Assembly: GCF_020171525.1 (NCBI RefSeq)
Contig: NZ_JAIVAI010000001.1
Location: forward strand, 124,001-188,000
DNA length: 64,000 nt
Direction of reading: 5' to 3'
Source of the DNA: Halobacillus yeomjeoni
GTDB taxonomy: Bacteria > Bacillota > Bacilli > Bacillales > Halobacillaceae
The position numbers and the translations under genes are program-made. Under the pieces are notes generated by a model. That model searched no databases. It was not told the origin of the DNA and saw only the letters and a program-made list of their open reading frames with translations. Below, piece by piece: positions 26,148-34,041 of this stretch; the first letter of the stretch is position 1; each line of letters starts with the position of its first letter.

Positions 26148-27979
26148 ACACTGAAACTACAAAAAACAATTCCTTTGTTCCAGCCCATCTAGCTATAGAA
26201 GCTATGAGGGATAATGGTTACAGAAATACTGCTTATGCAGTAGCGGAGCTTATAGACAATTCAATTCAAGCGGGAGCTTCTAACGTAGAGTTACTTTGTG
26301 CTGAAGAAGAAGTTCAAATGAAAACACGAACAGGGAAGCGTCTCAAAGAAATTGCAATACTGGATAATGGAAGTGGAATGGACTCAGACGTCTTAGCTAA
26401 AGCGTTGCAATTTGGTAACGGCACAAGGCTTAAGAAATCCGAAAGAACTGGAATGGGTAGATTTGGAATGGGACTACCGGCTTCTTCAATTTCTCAAGGA
26501 AAGCGAGTAGATGTATGGAGCTGGCAAAATGGAATTGAAAATGCTCAAGCTGTTACTTTAGACATTGATGATGTAAGAAAGCATAAAGTAGGAGATATGC
26601 CTTCACCAGTTAATAAACCGATTCCCGAAGAATGGCTAGAAGCTGGTAGCGTTTTTGCTGATTCCGGAACTTTAGTTGTTTGGTCTAAATTAGATCGCTT
26701 GATGTGGACTAGAGGAGAAACATTGGTTTCTCACTCAGAGTTACTTATCGGTAGAATGTATCGGAAATTTATCTATGATAATTCTGTAAAGATAAACCTC
26801 AAGGTTTTCGAATATTACAATCCATCTATGTCGTCTTTCGAGAAGTATACATTGCCTAATGATCCACTTTATCTAATGGAAAACACTAGTTGCTCTGAAC
26901 CTTTTAATGAAGATGCAATGTTTTTACCTTATGGCGGTATAGAAAATTATGAAAAGAAATTCACCATAGAAGCGGATGGTGAAGAGCATGAGATGACTAT
27001 AAGACTTTCTCTTGCTAAGGATGAGGCTAGAACTGGGAATGCAGGTAATAAGCCCCATGGGAAACACGCAGCGAGTAATGTTGGTATTTCCATTGTTAGA
27101 GCAGGTCGAGAACTAGAATTAGACAATACATTGGTTTTAAAATATGATCCGACTGAGAGATGGTGGGGGGTGGAGGTTGATTTTCCGCCTTCTTTAGATG
27201 AGCTTATGGGGGTAACCAACAATAAGCAAACTGCTAGGAATTTCTCTGATATCTTAAGTATCATAGAAGATATCGAAAAAATGCAAAAAAATAATAAGAG
27301 CATAAGAGAAATTCAAGCTGAATACGAAGAAGAAGGGGATCCTAGAGCGCCTCTTATCGTAGTTTGTGATTTTATCAATAAGAAAATAAAACAGATGAGA
27401 AAGTACGTTAACATGCAGAACAAAGGGACTAGAAAGAAAAGATATGAAGATCCTGATAATGGTCCTGAGAAAAAGGCAACTGACTTCACAAATAAAAGAA
27501 AAGACAATGGATATTCAGGGGCTAGTGATGCAGATGAAATAAATCCTCCTGATCGCAGAGAACAGGACATTGAAGAAGGTTTAACAAGTCAAGGCTTAGA
27601 TGAAAGTACTGCGAAAGAAGTTGCGCAATTTACTGTTAAGCATAATCTTAAGTATTCCTTTACTGAGTTTCCTTTTGAGAGTGATGCTTTCTTCACAGTC
27701 CGCCCATGTGGTGGTGCTATTAACATTGCAATTAACAAGGAGCACCCTGCATATAGTAATTTGGTGGAAGTGTTACTAGATAATGGAGATGAGACAGAAA
27801 GTGTCGAGAAGTTAAGAGAACGTTTAGCGAAAGCTTCGACAGGTTTGAAATTGTTATTGGCTGCATGGGCAAGACACGAAGATGAAGCTCCAGATGGTCA
27901 AAGAAAAGATATGATTCAAGCTATTAGAAGAGAATGGGGGATAGTAGCTAAGAACTTCATGAGAGAAAGAGAAGGTTAA
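26144..27979 (+). CDS. MORC-like GHKL ATPase of the putative defence operon
   Basis: A 611-residue protein with a complete N-terminal GHKL (Hsp90/MutL/MORC-type) ATPase: the N-box AYAVAELIDNSIQAGA with Glu35 and Asn39, DNGSGM at 74-79, and the lid glycines GMGRFGMGLP at 103-112. An S5-type transducer region follows to about residue 330, then a charged linker and an unrecognised C-terminal domain (about 480-611). Such ATPases act as ATP-gated clamps. Prokaryotic MORC-like proteins are known from comparative genomics beside restriction-type helicases and nucleases. ATG 26144 overlaps the helicase stop; ATG 26138 is also possible. Confidence 0.82.
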   Translation: MNTETTKNNSFVPAHLAIEAMRDNGYRNTAYAVAELIDNSIQAGASNVELLCAEEEVQMKTRTGKRLKEIAILDNGSGMDSDVLAKALQFGNGTRLKKSERTGMGRFGMGLPASSISQGKRVDVWSWQNGIENAQAVTLDIDDVRKHKVGDMPSPVNKPIPEEWLEAGSVFADSGTLVVWSKLDRLMWTRGETLVSHSELLIGRMYRKFIYDNSVKINLKVFEYYNPSMSSFEKYTLPNDPLYLMENTSCSEPFNEDAMFLPYGGIENYEKKFTIEADGEEHEMTIRLSLAKDEARTGNAGNKPHGKHAASNVGISIVRAGRELELDNTLVLKYDPTERWWGVEVDFPPSLDELMGVTNNKQTARNFSDILSIIEDIEKMQKNNKSIREIQAEYEEEGDPRAPLIVVCDFINKKIKQMRKYVNMQNKGTRKKRYEDPDNGPEKKATDFTNKRKDNGYSGASDADEINPPDRREQDIEEGLTSQGLDESTAKEVAQFTVKHNLKYSFTEFPFESDAFFTVRPCGGAINIAINKEHPAYSNLVEVLLDNGDETESVEKLRERLAKASTGLKLLLAAWARHEDEAPDGQRKDMIQAIRREWGIVAKNFMREREG

Positions 27980-27984
27980 TAGGT

Positions 27985-28926
27985 ATGAGTTTTATCCTCC
28001 ACTCAAAAGAATTCTTAAGCACATTAAAAAAGAATTTGAAAAATACTTTAGATGATTTAGTTGTTGTTTCTGCTTATGTAAAGGTCGATGCGCTAAAGGT
28101 GATTGATGAAAATTTAGTGCATCACCCAAGAAAAAAGAGACTATTGGTCCGATTTAGAATGGATGACGTTGTTTCGGGTAGTAGTGATTTTGAATTGGTT
28201 AATTACTGCATGGAAAATAACTGGGAGTTGTTCATTAATTTCGATCTTCACTCCAAGATCCTAATCTTCGATAAGTCACAATTTATGTTGGGGAGCGCAA
28301 ATGTAACCTTGTCTGGGCTAGGATTATCCAATAACCCAAACATTGAGAGTGTAGTCTTAGGTGATTTGGATGAAACTCAAATCAGTAAAGTGAATTCGTT
28401 ATTTGATAATTCTTTGAGAATGGACAGTGGATTATCCTCGGAGATGCGAGACCAACTTGAAAAATTAATTGATTCAGACAAAGCAAGTGCACCTTTAAAG
28501 TGGAACAAGGAGATCATAGATAAACATAATAACCTAACAAATGTTGAGGAGTTGTGGTGTTCTGAAATGTTTTTTAGCAATACACCGTTTGATATGTTTA
28601 GCAGTGACTGCTCATTACTAGGAATTACGAGCAGAGACGTTGGTGATGTAGATTTACTAAGGAGGCAGTTTGTAAAAACAAAAGTTTTCAGATGGTTCCT
28701 CAACTCATTTGACGATGAGATATATTTTGGCAGACTAACCAAACAATTACATTCTGCACTAATAGACCATCCTGCCCCGTACAGAAAAGATGTAAAGGAG
28801 TTTTTATCCAACTTAATAAATTGGATACGTGATTTACAAATCGAAGGGATTATTATTGATCAACCTAATTATTCCACAAGAATTCGAAAAGTATCCTCGC
28901 ACTTAAATGATCATACAAAACTCTAA
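27985..28926 (+). CDS. PLD-family nuclease of the putative defence operon
   Basis: A 313-residue phospholipase D-superfamily protein with a single HKD motif: DLHSKILIFD with H89, K91 and D96, followed by GSANVTLSG (103-111). The N-terminal beta-alpha segments (VVVSAYVKVDAL, KRLLVRFRMDD) fit the PLD nuclease fold. Single-HKD members such as Nuc and BfiI dimerise to form one active site and cut DNA. It follows the ATPase gene by five bases. The C-terminal half (about 140-313) is unrecognised and may bind DNA or partners. This is the likely effector nuclease of the operon. Confidence 0.82.
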   Translation: MSFILHSKEFLSTLKKNLKNTLDDLVVVSAYVKVDALKVIDENLVHHPRKKRLLVRFRMDDVVSGSSDFELVNYCMENNWELFINFDLHSKILIFDKSQFMLGSANVTLSGLGLSNNPNIESVVLGDLDETQISKVNSLFDNSLRMDSGLSSEMRDQLEKLIDSDKASAPLKWNKEIIDKHNNLTNVEELWCSEMFFSNTPFDMFSSDCSLLGITSRDVGDVDLLRRQFVKTKVFRWFLNSFDDEIYFGRLTKQLHSALIDHPAPYRKDVKEFLSNLINWIRDLQIEGIIIDQPNYSTRIRKVSSHLNDHTKL

Positions 28927-28943
28927 GCAAAGGAAGATCCAAC

Positions 28944-29183
28944 ATGAATAAAACAGATATAGTAAATCAGGTTACAAGTAAAAGACCATTACAAAAGCTG
29001 AGTACAAAAAAAGCTTTAGATAGTATTCCTGATACTTTGACTAGTGAGCTCTCAAATGGCAATAAAGTTCAATTTCCTAATATTGGAACATTTGAAGTTA
29101 AAAAAGAGCTGAAAGAAAGGGGAGAAACCCTTAATCAGGGGAGGTACAAATTATTCCTTAATTCAGCCCCAGTGAAGTGTTAA
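28944..29183 (+). pseudogene. Divergent, truncated HU-like DNA-binding protein gene
   Basis: A 79-codon frame 17 bp after the PLD gene, with AAGGAAG before the ATG. It begins MNKTDIVNQV like HU and keeps NGNKVQFPNIGTFEVKKELK, matching the HU core (NGDKVQLxGFGxFEV). The arm and C-terminal region are altered and the usual last ~12 residues are missing. It is probably decaying or has lost its C terminus, though a functional short HU-like protein cannot be excluded. Confidence 0.55.
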
Positions 29184-29206
29184 AGAGGGGAGTAAATGAC
29201 GTCACC

Positions 29207-29424
29207 TTGCTTGAAGTGCTGAGTCAGAACAACCACTTTAGTGAGAATGAAGAGAAAGTGCTTAAATATGTTATTGAAAAAACAGAAAGAAATGAACTTA
29301 CTCAAATAGCGTTATAAAATTCTCGAATGATTTAGGTTTTTCATTTGAAGAAGTTAAACGTATAAGTATTGATCTAATGAAAAAGAAAGGAAAATATGGA
29401 GATATTGATGTTGTTCATTTGTGA
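29207..29424 (+). pseudogene. Frameshifted small protein remnant near attR
   Basis: One frame from TTG 29207 reads LEVLSQNNHFSENEEKVLKY on to a stop at 29315-29317. A one-base shift continues coherently as SNDLGFSFEEVKRISIDLMK to a stop at 29422-29424. The helical, charged make-up suggests a small winged-helix-like regulator, but I recognise no family. From here to attR (29425-29621) I see nothing else. Confidence 0.4.
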
Positions 29425-29621
29425 AAGAAATATCATGTCTATCTATAATAATGGTGAATGGAGCAAGCAGACTGTTTCAAACATCTGTTTGCTTCAATAT
29501 ATATGGGGCAGGATTTCATTATTTATGCCCCAGTTGAATCCTAAACAATTACATAGCACGTTAAACAATGTTGATTTATAAGGCTTCCCTCGCATTTAAT
29601 TATAAGGGATCGTACTACCTC

Positions 29622-29672
29622 CAACAGCCTTCTAAGCTGTGGGTCGGGAGTTCGAATCTCTCCTGGGACGCT
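29622..29672 (+). repeat. Right attachment site (attR), tRNA-Arg fragment
   Basis: An exact copy of 21168-21218: the anticodon arm, variable region, T arm and acceptor 3' strand of tRNA-Arg without its 5' half, so it is not a functional tRNA. Confidence 0.95.
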
Positions 29673-29678
29673 GAGAAG

Positions 29679-29717
29679 AAAGAGCATTTACATTCAATTG
29701 TAAATGCTCTTTTTTTG
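29679..29717 (+). terminator. Original tRNA-Arg terminator, stranded beyond attR
   Basis: An 11-bp stem (29681-29691 with 29700-29710), extendable by A-T pairs, plus a T-run, eight bases after attR. Its spacing is what is expected for the terminator of the uninterrupted tRNA gene. Confidence 0.88.
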
Positions 29718-29903
29718 GCTCTGTTAAAGATTAGTGTTGATTTATTCGTTTTGAGCCTTTGTAAATGTATAGGTACTTTAACCATACTTAAATTTCATTT
29801 AAAAGGTTTAATTTACAAATGAGAGTCACCTAAATGGAATGTCGTATTTTTTGGGTCTTCACACTTTTAGTAAAAAAGATGATCTCAAGAGATAATCATC
29901 GCA

Positions 29904-30026
29904 AGGGTGGTCGGAGAAGGGGGAGACTCCCGCGGGAGAAGGAAACAGGCGAGATCCCACAGGGCTTTAGCCCGAGGAAGCTTGCCGGTTCCCCCGCAGG
30001 AAAGCGGACCCTTCCCCGACCACCCT
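29904..30026 (+). repeat. 123-bp GC-rich MITE-like palindromic repeat
   Basis: The element starts with AGGGTGGTCGG and ends with the exact complement CCGACCACCCT. Inside are GC-rich blocks (GGGAGACTCCCGCGGGA, a TTCCCCCGCAGG stretch, AAAGCGGA). It resembles the dispersed GC-rich intergenic repeats of Bacillus-type genomes, and a decayed inverse copy lies at 943-1027. Frames crossing it (29834-30037, 29907-30239) are not genes. The rest of 29718-30251 is AT-rich with no supportable gene. Confidence 0.75.
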
Positions 30027-30251
30027 GCATTTCATAGGAGGTTTGAATTCATTTCTGTTCATACAGTTTTAGAAAACAGAGAATATCAACACCAGTCTTT
30101 AACAGAGTTTTTTGTTTTGATGTTAAAAGTAAAGAAAGTTATTCATCCTATTAGGAAAGCTTCCGAATGGGTGAGTGGTCGACAAAATTCAAAATACATT
30201 CAACCAAAACCTGAAAACATTCATACGTTAATTGTATAAGGAGTGTTTTCA

Positions 30252-30428
30252 ATGGTCTTTTTTTATCTGTTGGTTGGATTTATCTGGATCATGTTTAAAA
30301 AGGAACCTTCACTTGAAACTAAAGAAGAGCAGGCTGTCTATATGTTTTATATGCTTGGACTGTTGATCTTCTGGCCAATCGTTTTGTTGGTGAAAATATT
30401 TCTCAAATTATCTTCCAAGGATAACTGA
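30252..30428 (+). CDS. Small two-helix membrane protein
   Basis: A 58-residue protein with a membrane helix at each end (about residues 1-14 and 32-52) around a charged loop KKEPSLETKEEQ. ATG 30252 is 8 bases after AAGGAG; a GTG nine bases upstream is less well placed. I recognise no family. It lies between the repeat and the next small gene. Confidence 0.6.
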   Translation: MVFFYLLVGFIWIMFKKEPSLETKEEQAVYMFYMLGLLIFWPIVLLVKIFLKLSSKDN

Positions 30429-30519
30429 TTTTTCAATGGAAAAAGTAAACAAGGATAAACTCCTCATTCATCCATAAAATAGGAGTGGTCTTAGGACCGA
30501 AAAGAATAGGGAGTGAAGA

Positions 30520-30702
30520 ATGATGATGAAGACTGGAAATGTTCAATGGATTCCAATAATTGCGTCCATAGGTATTGGTGCCGCGACTTATAGTATGATG
30601 ACAGGTCAAGGTGGGCAGCTGCAAAATGTGCTGCCGGGTATAGCAAATATGTCTGGTCAAAATCAATTTTCTCAGAATCCTAATCAAACAAATAATCAAT
30701 AA
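30520..30702 (+). CDS. Small protein, possibly DUF3918-like
   Basis: A 60-residue protein with a hydrophobic, glycine-rich N-terminal helix (IPIIASIGIGAATYSMM, about residues 11-27) and a Gln/Asn-rich tail. A GGGAG site sits six bases before the first of three consecutive ATG codons. The short helix of the form GIGAAxY resembles small Bacillus proteins of the YrzQ/DUF3918 kind; I am not certain. A terminator follows directly. Confidence 0.6.
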   Translation: MMMKTGNVQWIPIIASIGIGAATYSMMTGQGGQLQNVLPGIANMSGQNQFSQNPNQTNNQ

Positions 30703-30704
30703 AA

Positions 30705-30737
30705 AAAAGCAGACTTTCGAAAAGAAAGTCTGCTTTT
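30705..30737. terminator. Bidirectional terminator between convergent small genes
   Basis: A perfect 14-bp stem (30705-30718 with 30724-30737) with T-runs readable on both strands, serving the plus-strand small gene and sda on the minus strand. Confidence 0.88.
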
Positions 30738-30806
30738 CCCATGCTTTATCTAAACGTTTTCGTTTAAGCCCATGACTTGATGTAGGATTCATGTATGTAA
30801 AAGCAA

Positions 30807-30938
30807 TTAATGTTCAGGAATTTCGATAGAGCGCTTATCGATTTCACGGCTGATTAAATTTACAAAATCATCATCTAACTGCAGCTTCAATGACTCAAGG
30901 TAAGTTTCCACTAATGTTTGATCATCAAGCATTGACAA
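30807..30938 (-). CDS. sda: Sporulation checkpoint inhibitor Sda
   Basis: A 43-residue protein on the minus strand. The sequence LDDQTLVETYLESLKLQLDD and then DFVNLISREIDKRSIE aligns over its length with B. subtilis Sda (pattern L-D--L-E-Y------L--DF--LI--EI--RS). Sda is a helical hairpin that binds sporulation kinases such as KinA and blocks Spo0A activation when replication is disturbed. TTG 30938, 10 bases after AAGGAG, gives the same N-terminal spacing as B. subtilis; ATG 30932 is the alternative. I see no clear DnaA box upstream. Confidence 0.85.
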   Translation of the reverse strand: MSMLDDQTLVETYLESLKLQLDDDFVNLISREIDKRSIEIPEH

Positions 30939-31291
30939 GGTAACACAACTCCTTATATTTTCTTCCATATCTCTTCAATACACTTTACTTATTTTAACAA
31001 AAAAAACCAGGTCTTCATGAGTCTTTATACCTAACTTTGAATTTTATGGTGGAAGCATCAAAAAAGTTTATAAATCAAGTGCTGGAAGGTGTCGACTATT
31101 GACTTGATGTCGGGTTTTCTGTCATTGGATTTATTCAGTAAATCAAAATACACTATTTATTCTTGTTCTCGTGTTACACTGAATCAATATCCTTCAATAT
31201 AAGAATAATTAGCCGTTATTAAAATAAAAAGTATGTTTTATTCCTCTCAGGATACACTAAAGAAAAAATCTGTTATTAGGAAGGGTGTCTT

Positions 31292-32275
31292 ATGGAAAAT
31301 AATGAAGGGAACATCGTCATGTTCCCAAAATTGAAGTCAAGTCTGGAAAAGAAAGGTTTACAAGCATGGAAAGAAAAAAGGTATGAGGATGCTGTAAAAT
31401 CTTTTGAACCTTTGTTGGAGTATGGTGTAGCTAATCAAGATGTAGTTACCGGCTTGTTGATGAGCTGGATTGAGCTTGGCCAATTTGATGAGGCAGAAGA
31501 GTTATGCCGTCAAAAAATGAAAGAAGAGGTCGAACAATATTACCATTATTTACATATATACATAACGATCTTATTCCAATCCAACCGCTATCAAGAAATT
31601 GTAGATTTGCTGGATGAAGTGTTTGAAATGGAAGACATCCCTCACCAAAGCAGAACTCAGCTTTGGCAGATGTATGAAGTAAGCAGGAAATTGTTGGATG
31701 AACATCAAAAGGAAACGGGAAACAAACTGATCAATGATTTTCTGGAGAAGTTAGAGTCCGGGGATATCAATGGGCAGTGGGCCACTGTTCTTCGACTGAA
31801 ATCTCAATCTCCTGAACCTTTTTTAGAAACGTGTACAGAAACTTTAAAGAGCGAAGCCGTCCATCCGATTATCAAAACTGCATTGATTGAATGGCTGAGA
31901 GATTATGAAGTTACGGGGAGTGTTTCAGTACATAAATTCGGACAGTTTTTCAAAATACACCCTGATCAACTGAATCAGATGCACTCAGATTATATTTTGA
32001 AGCAGATTCAAATGAGGCTGAGCGGAATAGAACAAAGCAATCCGACTATGTATGAAATGTTGAATCGCCTGCTTACTCACTATTGCTATGTGAGATACCC
32101 TTTATATCCGGACGAAAATGAAGTGCCTGCTATTGTGGAAGCATTGAAGCGGCTGGGGCATGAATATCTGCAGCTTCCATATAAAGAAAACGATGCCCTG
32201 GAGGAAGTGGAACGATATAAAGAAGAAATAGAATTGTGCGAACAGCATTACTTGATGATTGTAGGGGATGATTAA
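31292..32275 (+). CDS. ysoA: TPR-repeat protein (YsoA-like)
   Basis: A 327-residue helical protein. The first ~130 residues form TPR-like pairs (LEKKGLQAWKEKRYEDAVKS, then MSWIELGQFDEAEELCRQ, then QSNRYQEIVDLLDEVFEME). It corresponds to B. subtilis YsoA, which also precedes tig. The function is unknown; TPRs suggest protein-protein contacts. ATG follows GGAAGGG. The 350-base gap upstream to sda is AT-rich with two TACACT -10-like boxes (31175-31180, 31253-31258) but no firm promoter. Confidence 0.82.
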   Translation: MENNEGNIVMFPKLKSSLEKKGLQAWKEKRYEDAVKSFEPLLEYGVANQDVVTGLLMSWIELGQFDEAEELCRQKMKEEVEQYYHYLHIYITILFQSNRYQEIVDLLDEVFEMEDIPHQSRTQLWQMYEVSRKLLDEHQKETGNKLINDFLEKLESGDINGQWATVLRLKSQSPEPFLETCTETLKSEAVHPIIKTALIEWLRDYEVTGSVSVHKFGQFFKIHPDQLNQMHSDYILKQIQMRLSGIEQSNPTMYEMLNRLLTHYCYVRYPLYPDENEVPAIVEALKRLGHEYLQLPYKENDALEEVERYKEEIELCEQHYLMIVGDD

Positions 32276-32299
32276 ATTTTTTACTGTTTAGTACAATTC

Positions 32300-32327
32300 T
32301 TGAAAGCATATGGGATTATGTTATAAT
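32300..32327 (+). promoter_or_regulatory. Sigma-A promoter of tig
   Basis: TTGAAA at 32300-32305 and TATAAT at 32322-32327, 16 bases apart, with an extended TGT before the -10. The leader is about 95 bases. Confidence 0.75.
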
Positions 32328-32428
32328 ATAGTGGTTGCAAAAGAGATTCGTATGTAAAAAGAGTCATAGAATCAATGAACAATCGTCTTTGACGAAATCG
32401 AAACAATAGATGTTGGAGGGAATTTTTT

Positions 32429-33715
32429 ATGTCAGCAAAATGGGAAAAACAAGAAGGCAATCAAGGTACTTTGACTGTAGAAGTACCTGCAAGTGAGTTC
32501 GACCAAGCACTTGATCAAGCCTTTAAAAAAGTAGTTAAACAGGTACAGGTACCTGGATTCCGTAAAGGAAAAGTACCTCGTAAACTATTCGAAAGCCGTT
32601 TCGGAGTAGAATCCCTTTATCAAGACGCTCTTGATATCATTCTTCCAAAAGCTTACACAGAAGCTGTTGAAGAAACAGGTATTGAGCCAGTCGATCGTCC
32701 AGAAGTGGATGTTAAACAGCTTGAAAAAGGTGAAAACCTAGTCTTTACTGCTGAAGTTACTGTTAAGCCAGAAGTGAAGCTTGGAGACTACAAAGGTCTT
32801 GAAGTAGAAGAGCTGAGCACTGAAGTAACTGACGAAGATGTACAAAATGAATTGAAGCAGCTTCAAGAAAAGCAGGCTGAACTAGTAGTCAAAGAAGAAG
32901 GAGAAGTTGAAAACGGCGATACAGTTGTTATGGACTTCGAAGGATTCGTTGATGGTGAAGCGTTCGAAGGTGGACAAGCAGACAACTACTCCCTTGAAGT
33001 AGGATCCGGTTCCTTTATCCCAGGATTTGAAGAGCAGTTAGTCGGTAAGAAAGCTGGAGAAGAAACAGATGTACAGGTTACTTTCCCAGAAGAATACCAC
33101 GCTGAGGATCTTGCAGGAAAAGAAGCTACATTCAAAGTGAAAATTCATGAAATCAAAGGTAAAGAGCTGCCAGAACTTGATGATGAGTTCGCTAAGGATG
33201 TAGATGAAGAAGTAGAAACTCTAGATGAGTTGACGAAGAAAACCCGTGAACGTCTAGAAGAGCAGAAGAAAACAGAAGCTGAAAACCATAAACGTGATAC
33301 GTTGGTAAAACAAGCTTCTGAAAATGCTGAAGTAGAAATTCCTGACGCAATGGTTCAAACTGAATTGGATCGTATGGTACAAGAATTTGAACAGCGTCTA
33401 CAAATGCAGGGAATGACGAAGGATATGTACTTCCAATTCACTGGTCAGGACGAAGATGCATTGCGTGAACAAATGAAAGAGGATGCAGGTAAGCGCGTGA
33501 AAACGAACCTTACTCTTGAAGCAATCTCTGAAGCAGAAGACGTGAATGTCACAGATGAAGATGTGAACAGCGAGCTTGAGAACATGGCTTCCATGTATCA
33601 AACAGACGTTGCTCAGTTGACTCAAATGCTTGGCGGCAACACAGATATGATCAAAGAAGATCTTAAAGTGCGTAAAGCCATCGACGTTCTAGTTGAAAAC
33701 TGCAAAGCTGAATAA
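32429..33715 (+). CDS. tig: Trigger factor chaperone
   Basis: A 428-residue ribosome-bound chaperone and peptidyl-prolyl isomerase that meets nascent chains at the tunnel exit. The ribosome-docking signature GFRKGKVPR is at residues 43-51. The FKBP-type isomerase domain spans about 150-245 ([22 protein letters not shown]-like [16 protein letters not shown]), and the helical C-terminal arms follow. ATG follows GTTGGAGGG. tig-clpX-lon adjacency is conserved in Bacillaceae. Confidence 0.97.
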   Translation: MSAKWEKQEGNQGTLTVEVPASEFDQALDQAFKKVVKQVQVPGFRKGKVPRKLFESRFGVESLYQDALDIILPKAYTEAVEETGIEPVDRPEVDVKQLEKGENLVFTAEVTVKPEVKLGDYKGLEVEELSTEVTDEDVQNELKQLQEKQAELVVKEEGEVENGDTVVMDFEGFVDGEAFEGGQADNYSLEVGSGSFIPGFEEQLVGKKAGEETDVQVTFPEEYHAEDLAGKEATFKVKIHEIKGKELPELDDEFAKDVDEEVETLDELTKKTRERLEEQKKTEAENHKRDTLVKQASENAEVEIPDAMVQTELDRMVQEFEQRLQMQGMTKDMYFQFTGQDEDALREQMKEDAGKRVKTNLTLEAISEAEDVNVTDEDVNSELENMASMYQTDVAQLTQMLGGNTDMIKEDLKVRKAIDVLVENCKAE

Positions 33716-33723
33716 TTTATAAC

Positions 33724-33760
33724 GAAGACAAGGCGTGGATTCCCTGCCTTGTCTTCTCCT
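33724..33760 (+). terminator. Terminator after tig
   Basis: An 11-bp stem (33724-33734 with 33746-33756) with an 11-base loop; the T-run is weak. Confidence 0.75.
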
Positions 33761-33949
33761 ATATTTCGTTTAACAAGGAGTATAGGTACCTTAATTCGTG
33801 GATATCATGAATGGTACATCCTCCCACTTACATACAATAGTAAAGATATCCTTTTGTTTGACTTATCTTTCACATATCTACATAATTAGGGTGGTGCAAT
33901 AGACTTCGCACACCTCTAATAGGTATTGCTTTTTTGTTTGAGGTTATTT

Positions 33950-33958
33950 TGGTATGAT
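33950..33958 (+). promoter_or_regulatory. Extended -10 element, likely clpX promoter
   Basis: TGGTATGAT is an extended -10 (TATGAT at 33953-33958) about 85 bases before clpX. No good -35 is visible. Confidence 0.45.
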
Positions 33959-34041
33959 GGGCAAAAGAAGCTGAATCGTTTAAGTCATATCTTAAGACTT
34001 CAGTCGCAACTATTGCGTCATTTTATTAAGGGGTGAAACGT

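Larger units (their letters stand above)
21168..29672 (+). mobile_element. 8.45-kb genomic island integrated in tRNA-Arg(UCU)
   Basis: The island is bounded by perfect 51-bp repeats of the tRNA-Arg 3' half. It contains a tyrosine-integrase pseudogene, defence-type genes (AIPR, helicase, GHKL ATPase, PLD nuclease), a decayed HNH endonuclease and decayed small genes at its right edge. DNA inside is visibly more AT-rich than the flanks and includes more than 1.5 kb of decayed coding sequence. In B. subtilis an ilv-leu cluster occupies the equivalent gap before ysoA. With its integrase broken, the island is probably immobile by itself. Confidence 0.92.

Noticed and set aside
24531-28926. Assignment of the trio to DISARM
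   Set aside because: A helicase and a PLD protein are shared features, but no DUF1998 protein or DNA methyltransferase is present and a GHKL ATPase takes a central place.
29622-29672. Second tRNA-Arg gene
   Set aside because: Only the 3' half is present; there is no 5' acceptor strand or complete D arm, so it is an attachment-site copy.
29834-30239. Frames of 67 and 110 codons
   Set aside because: They span the palindromic repeat at 29904-30026; the peptides are repeat-derived and have no family features. The last ~39 codons (ATG near 30120) have no ribosome-binding site.
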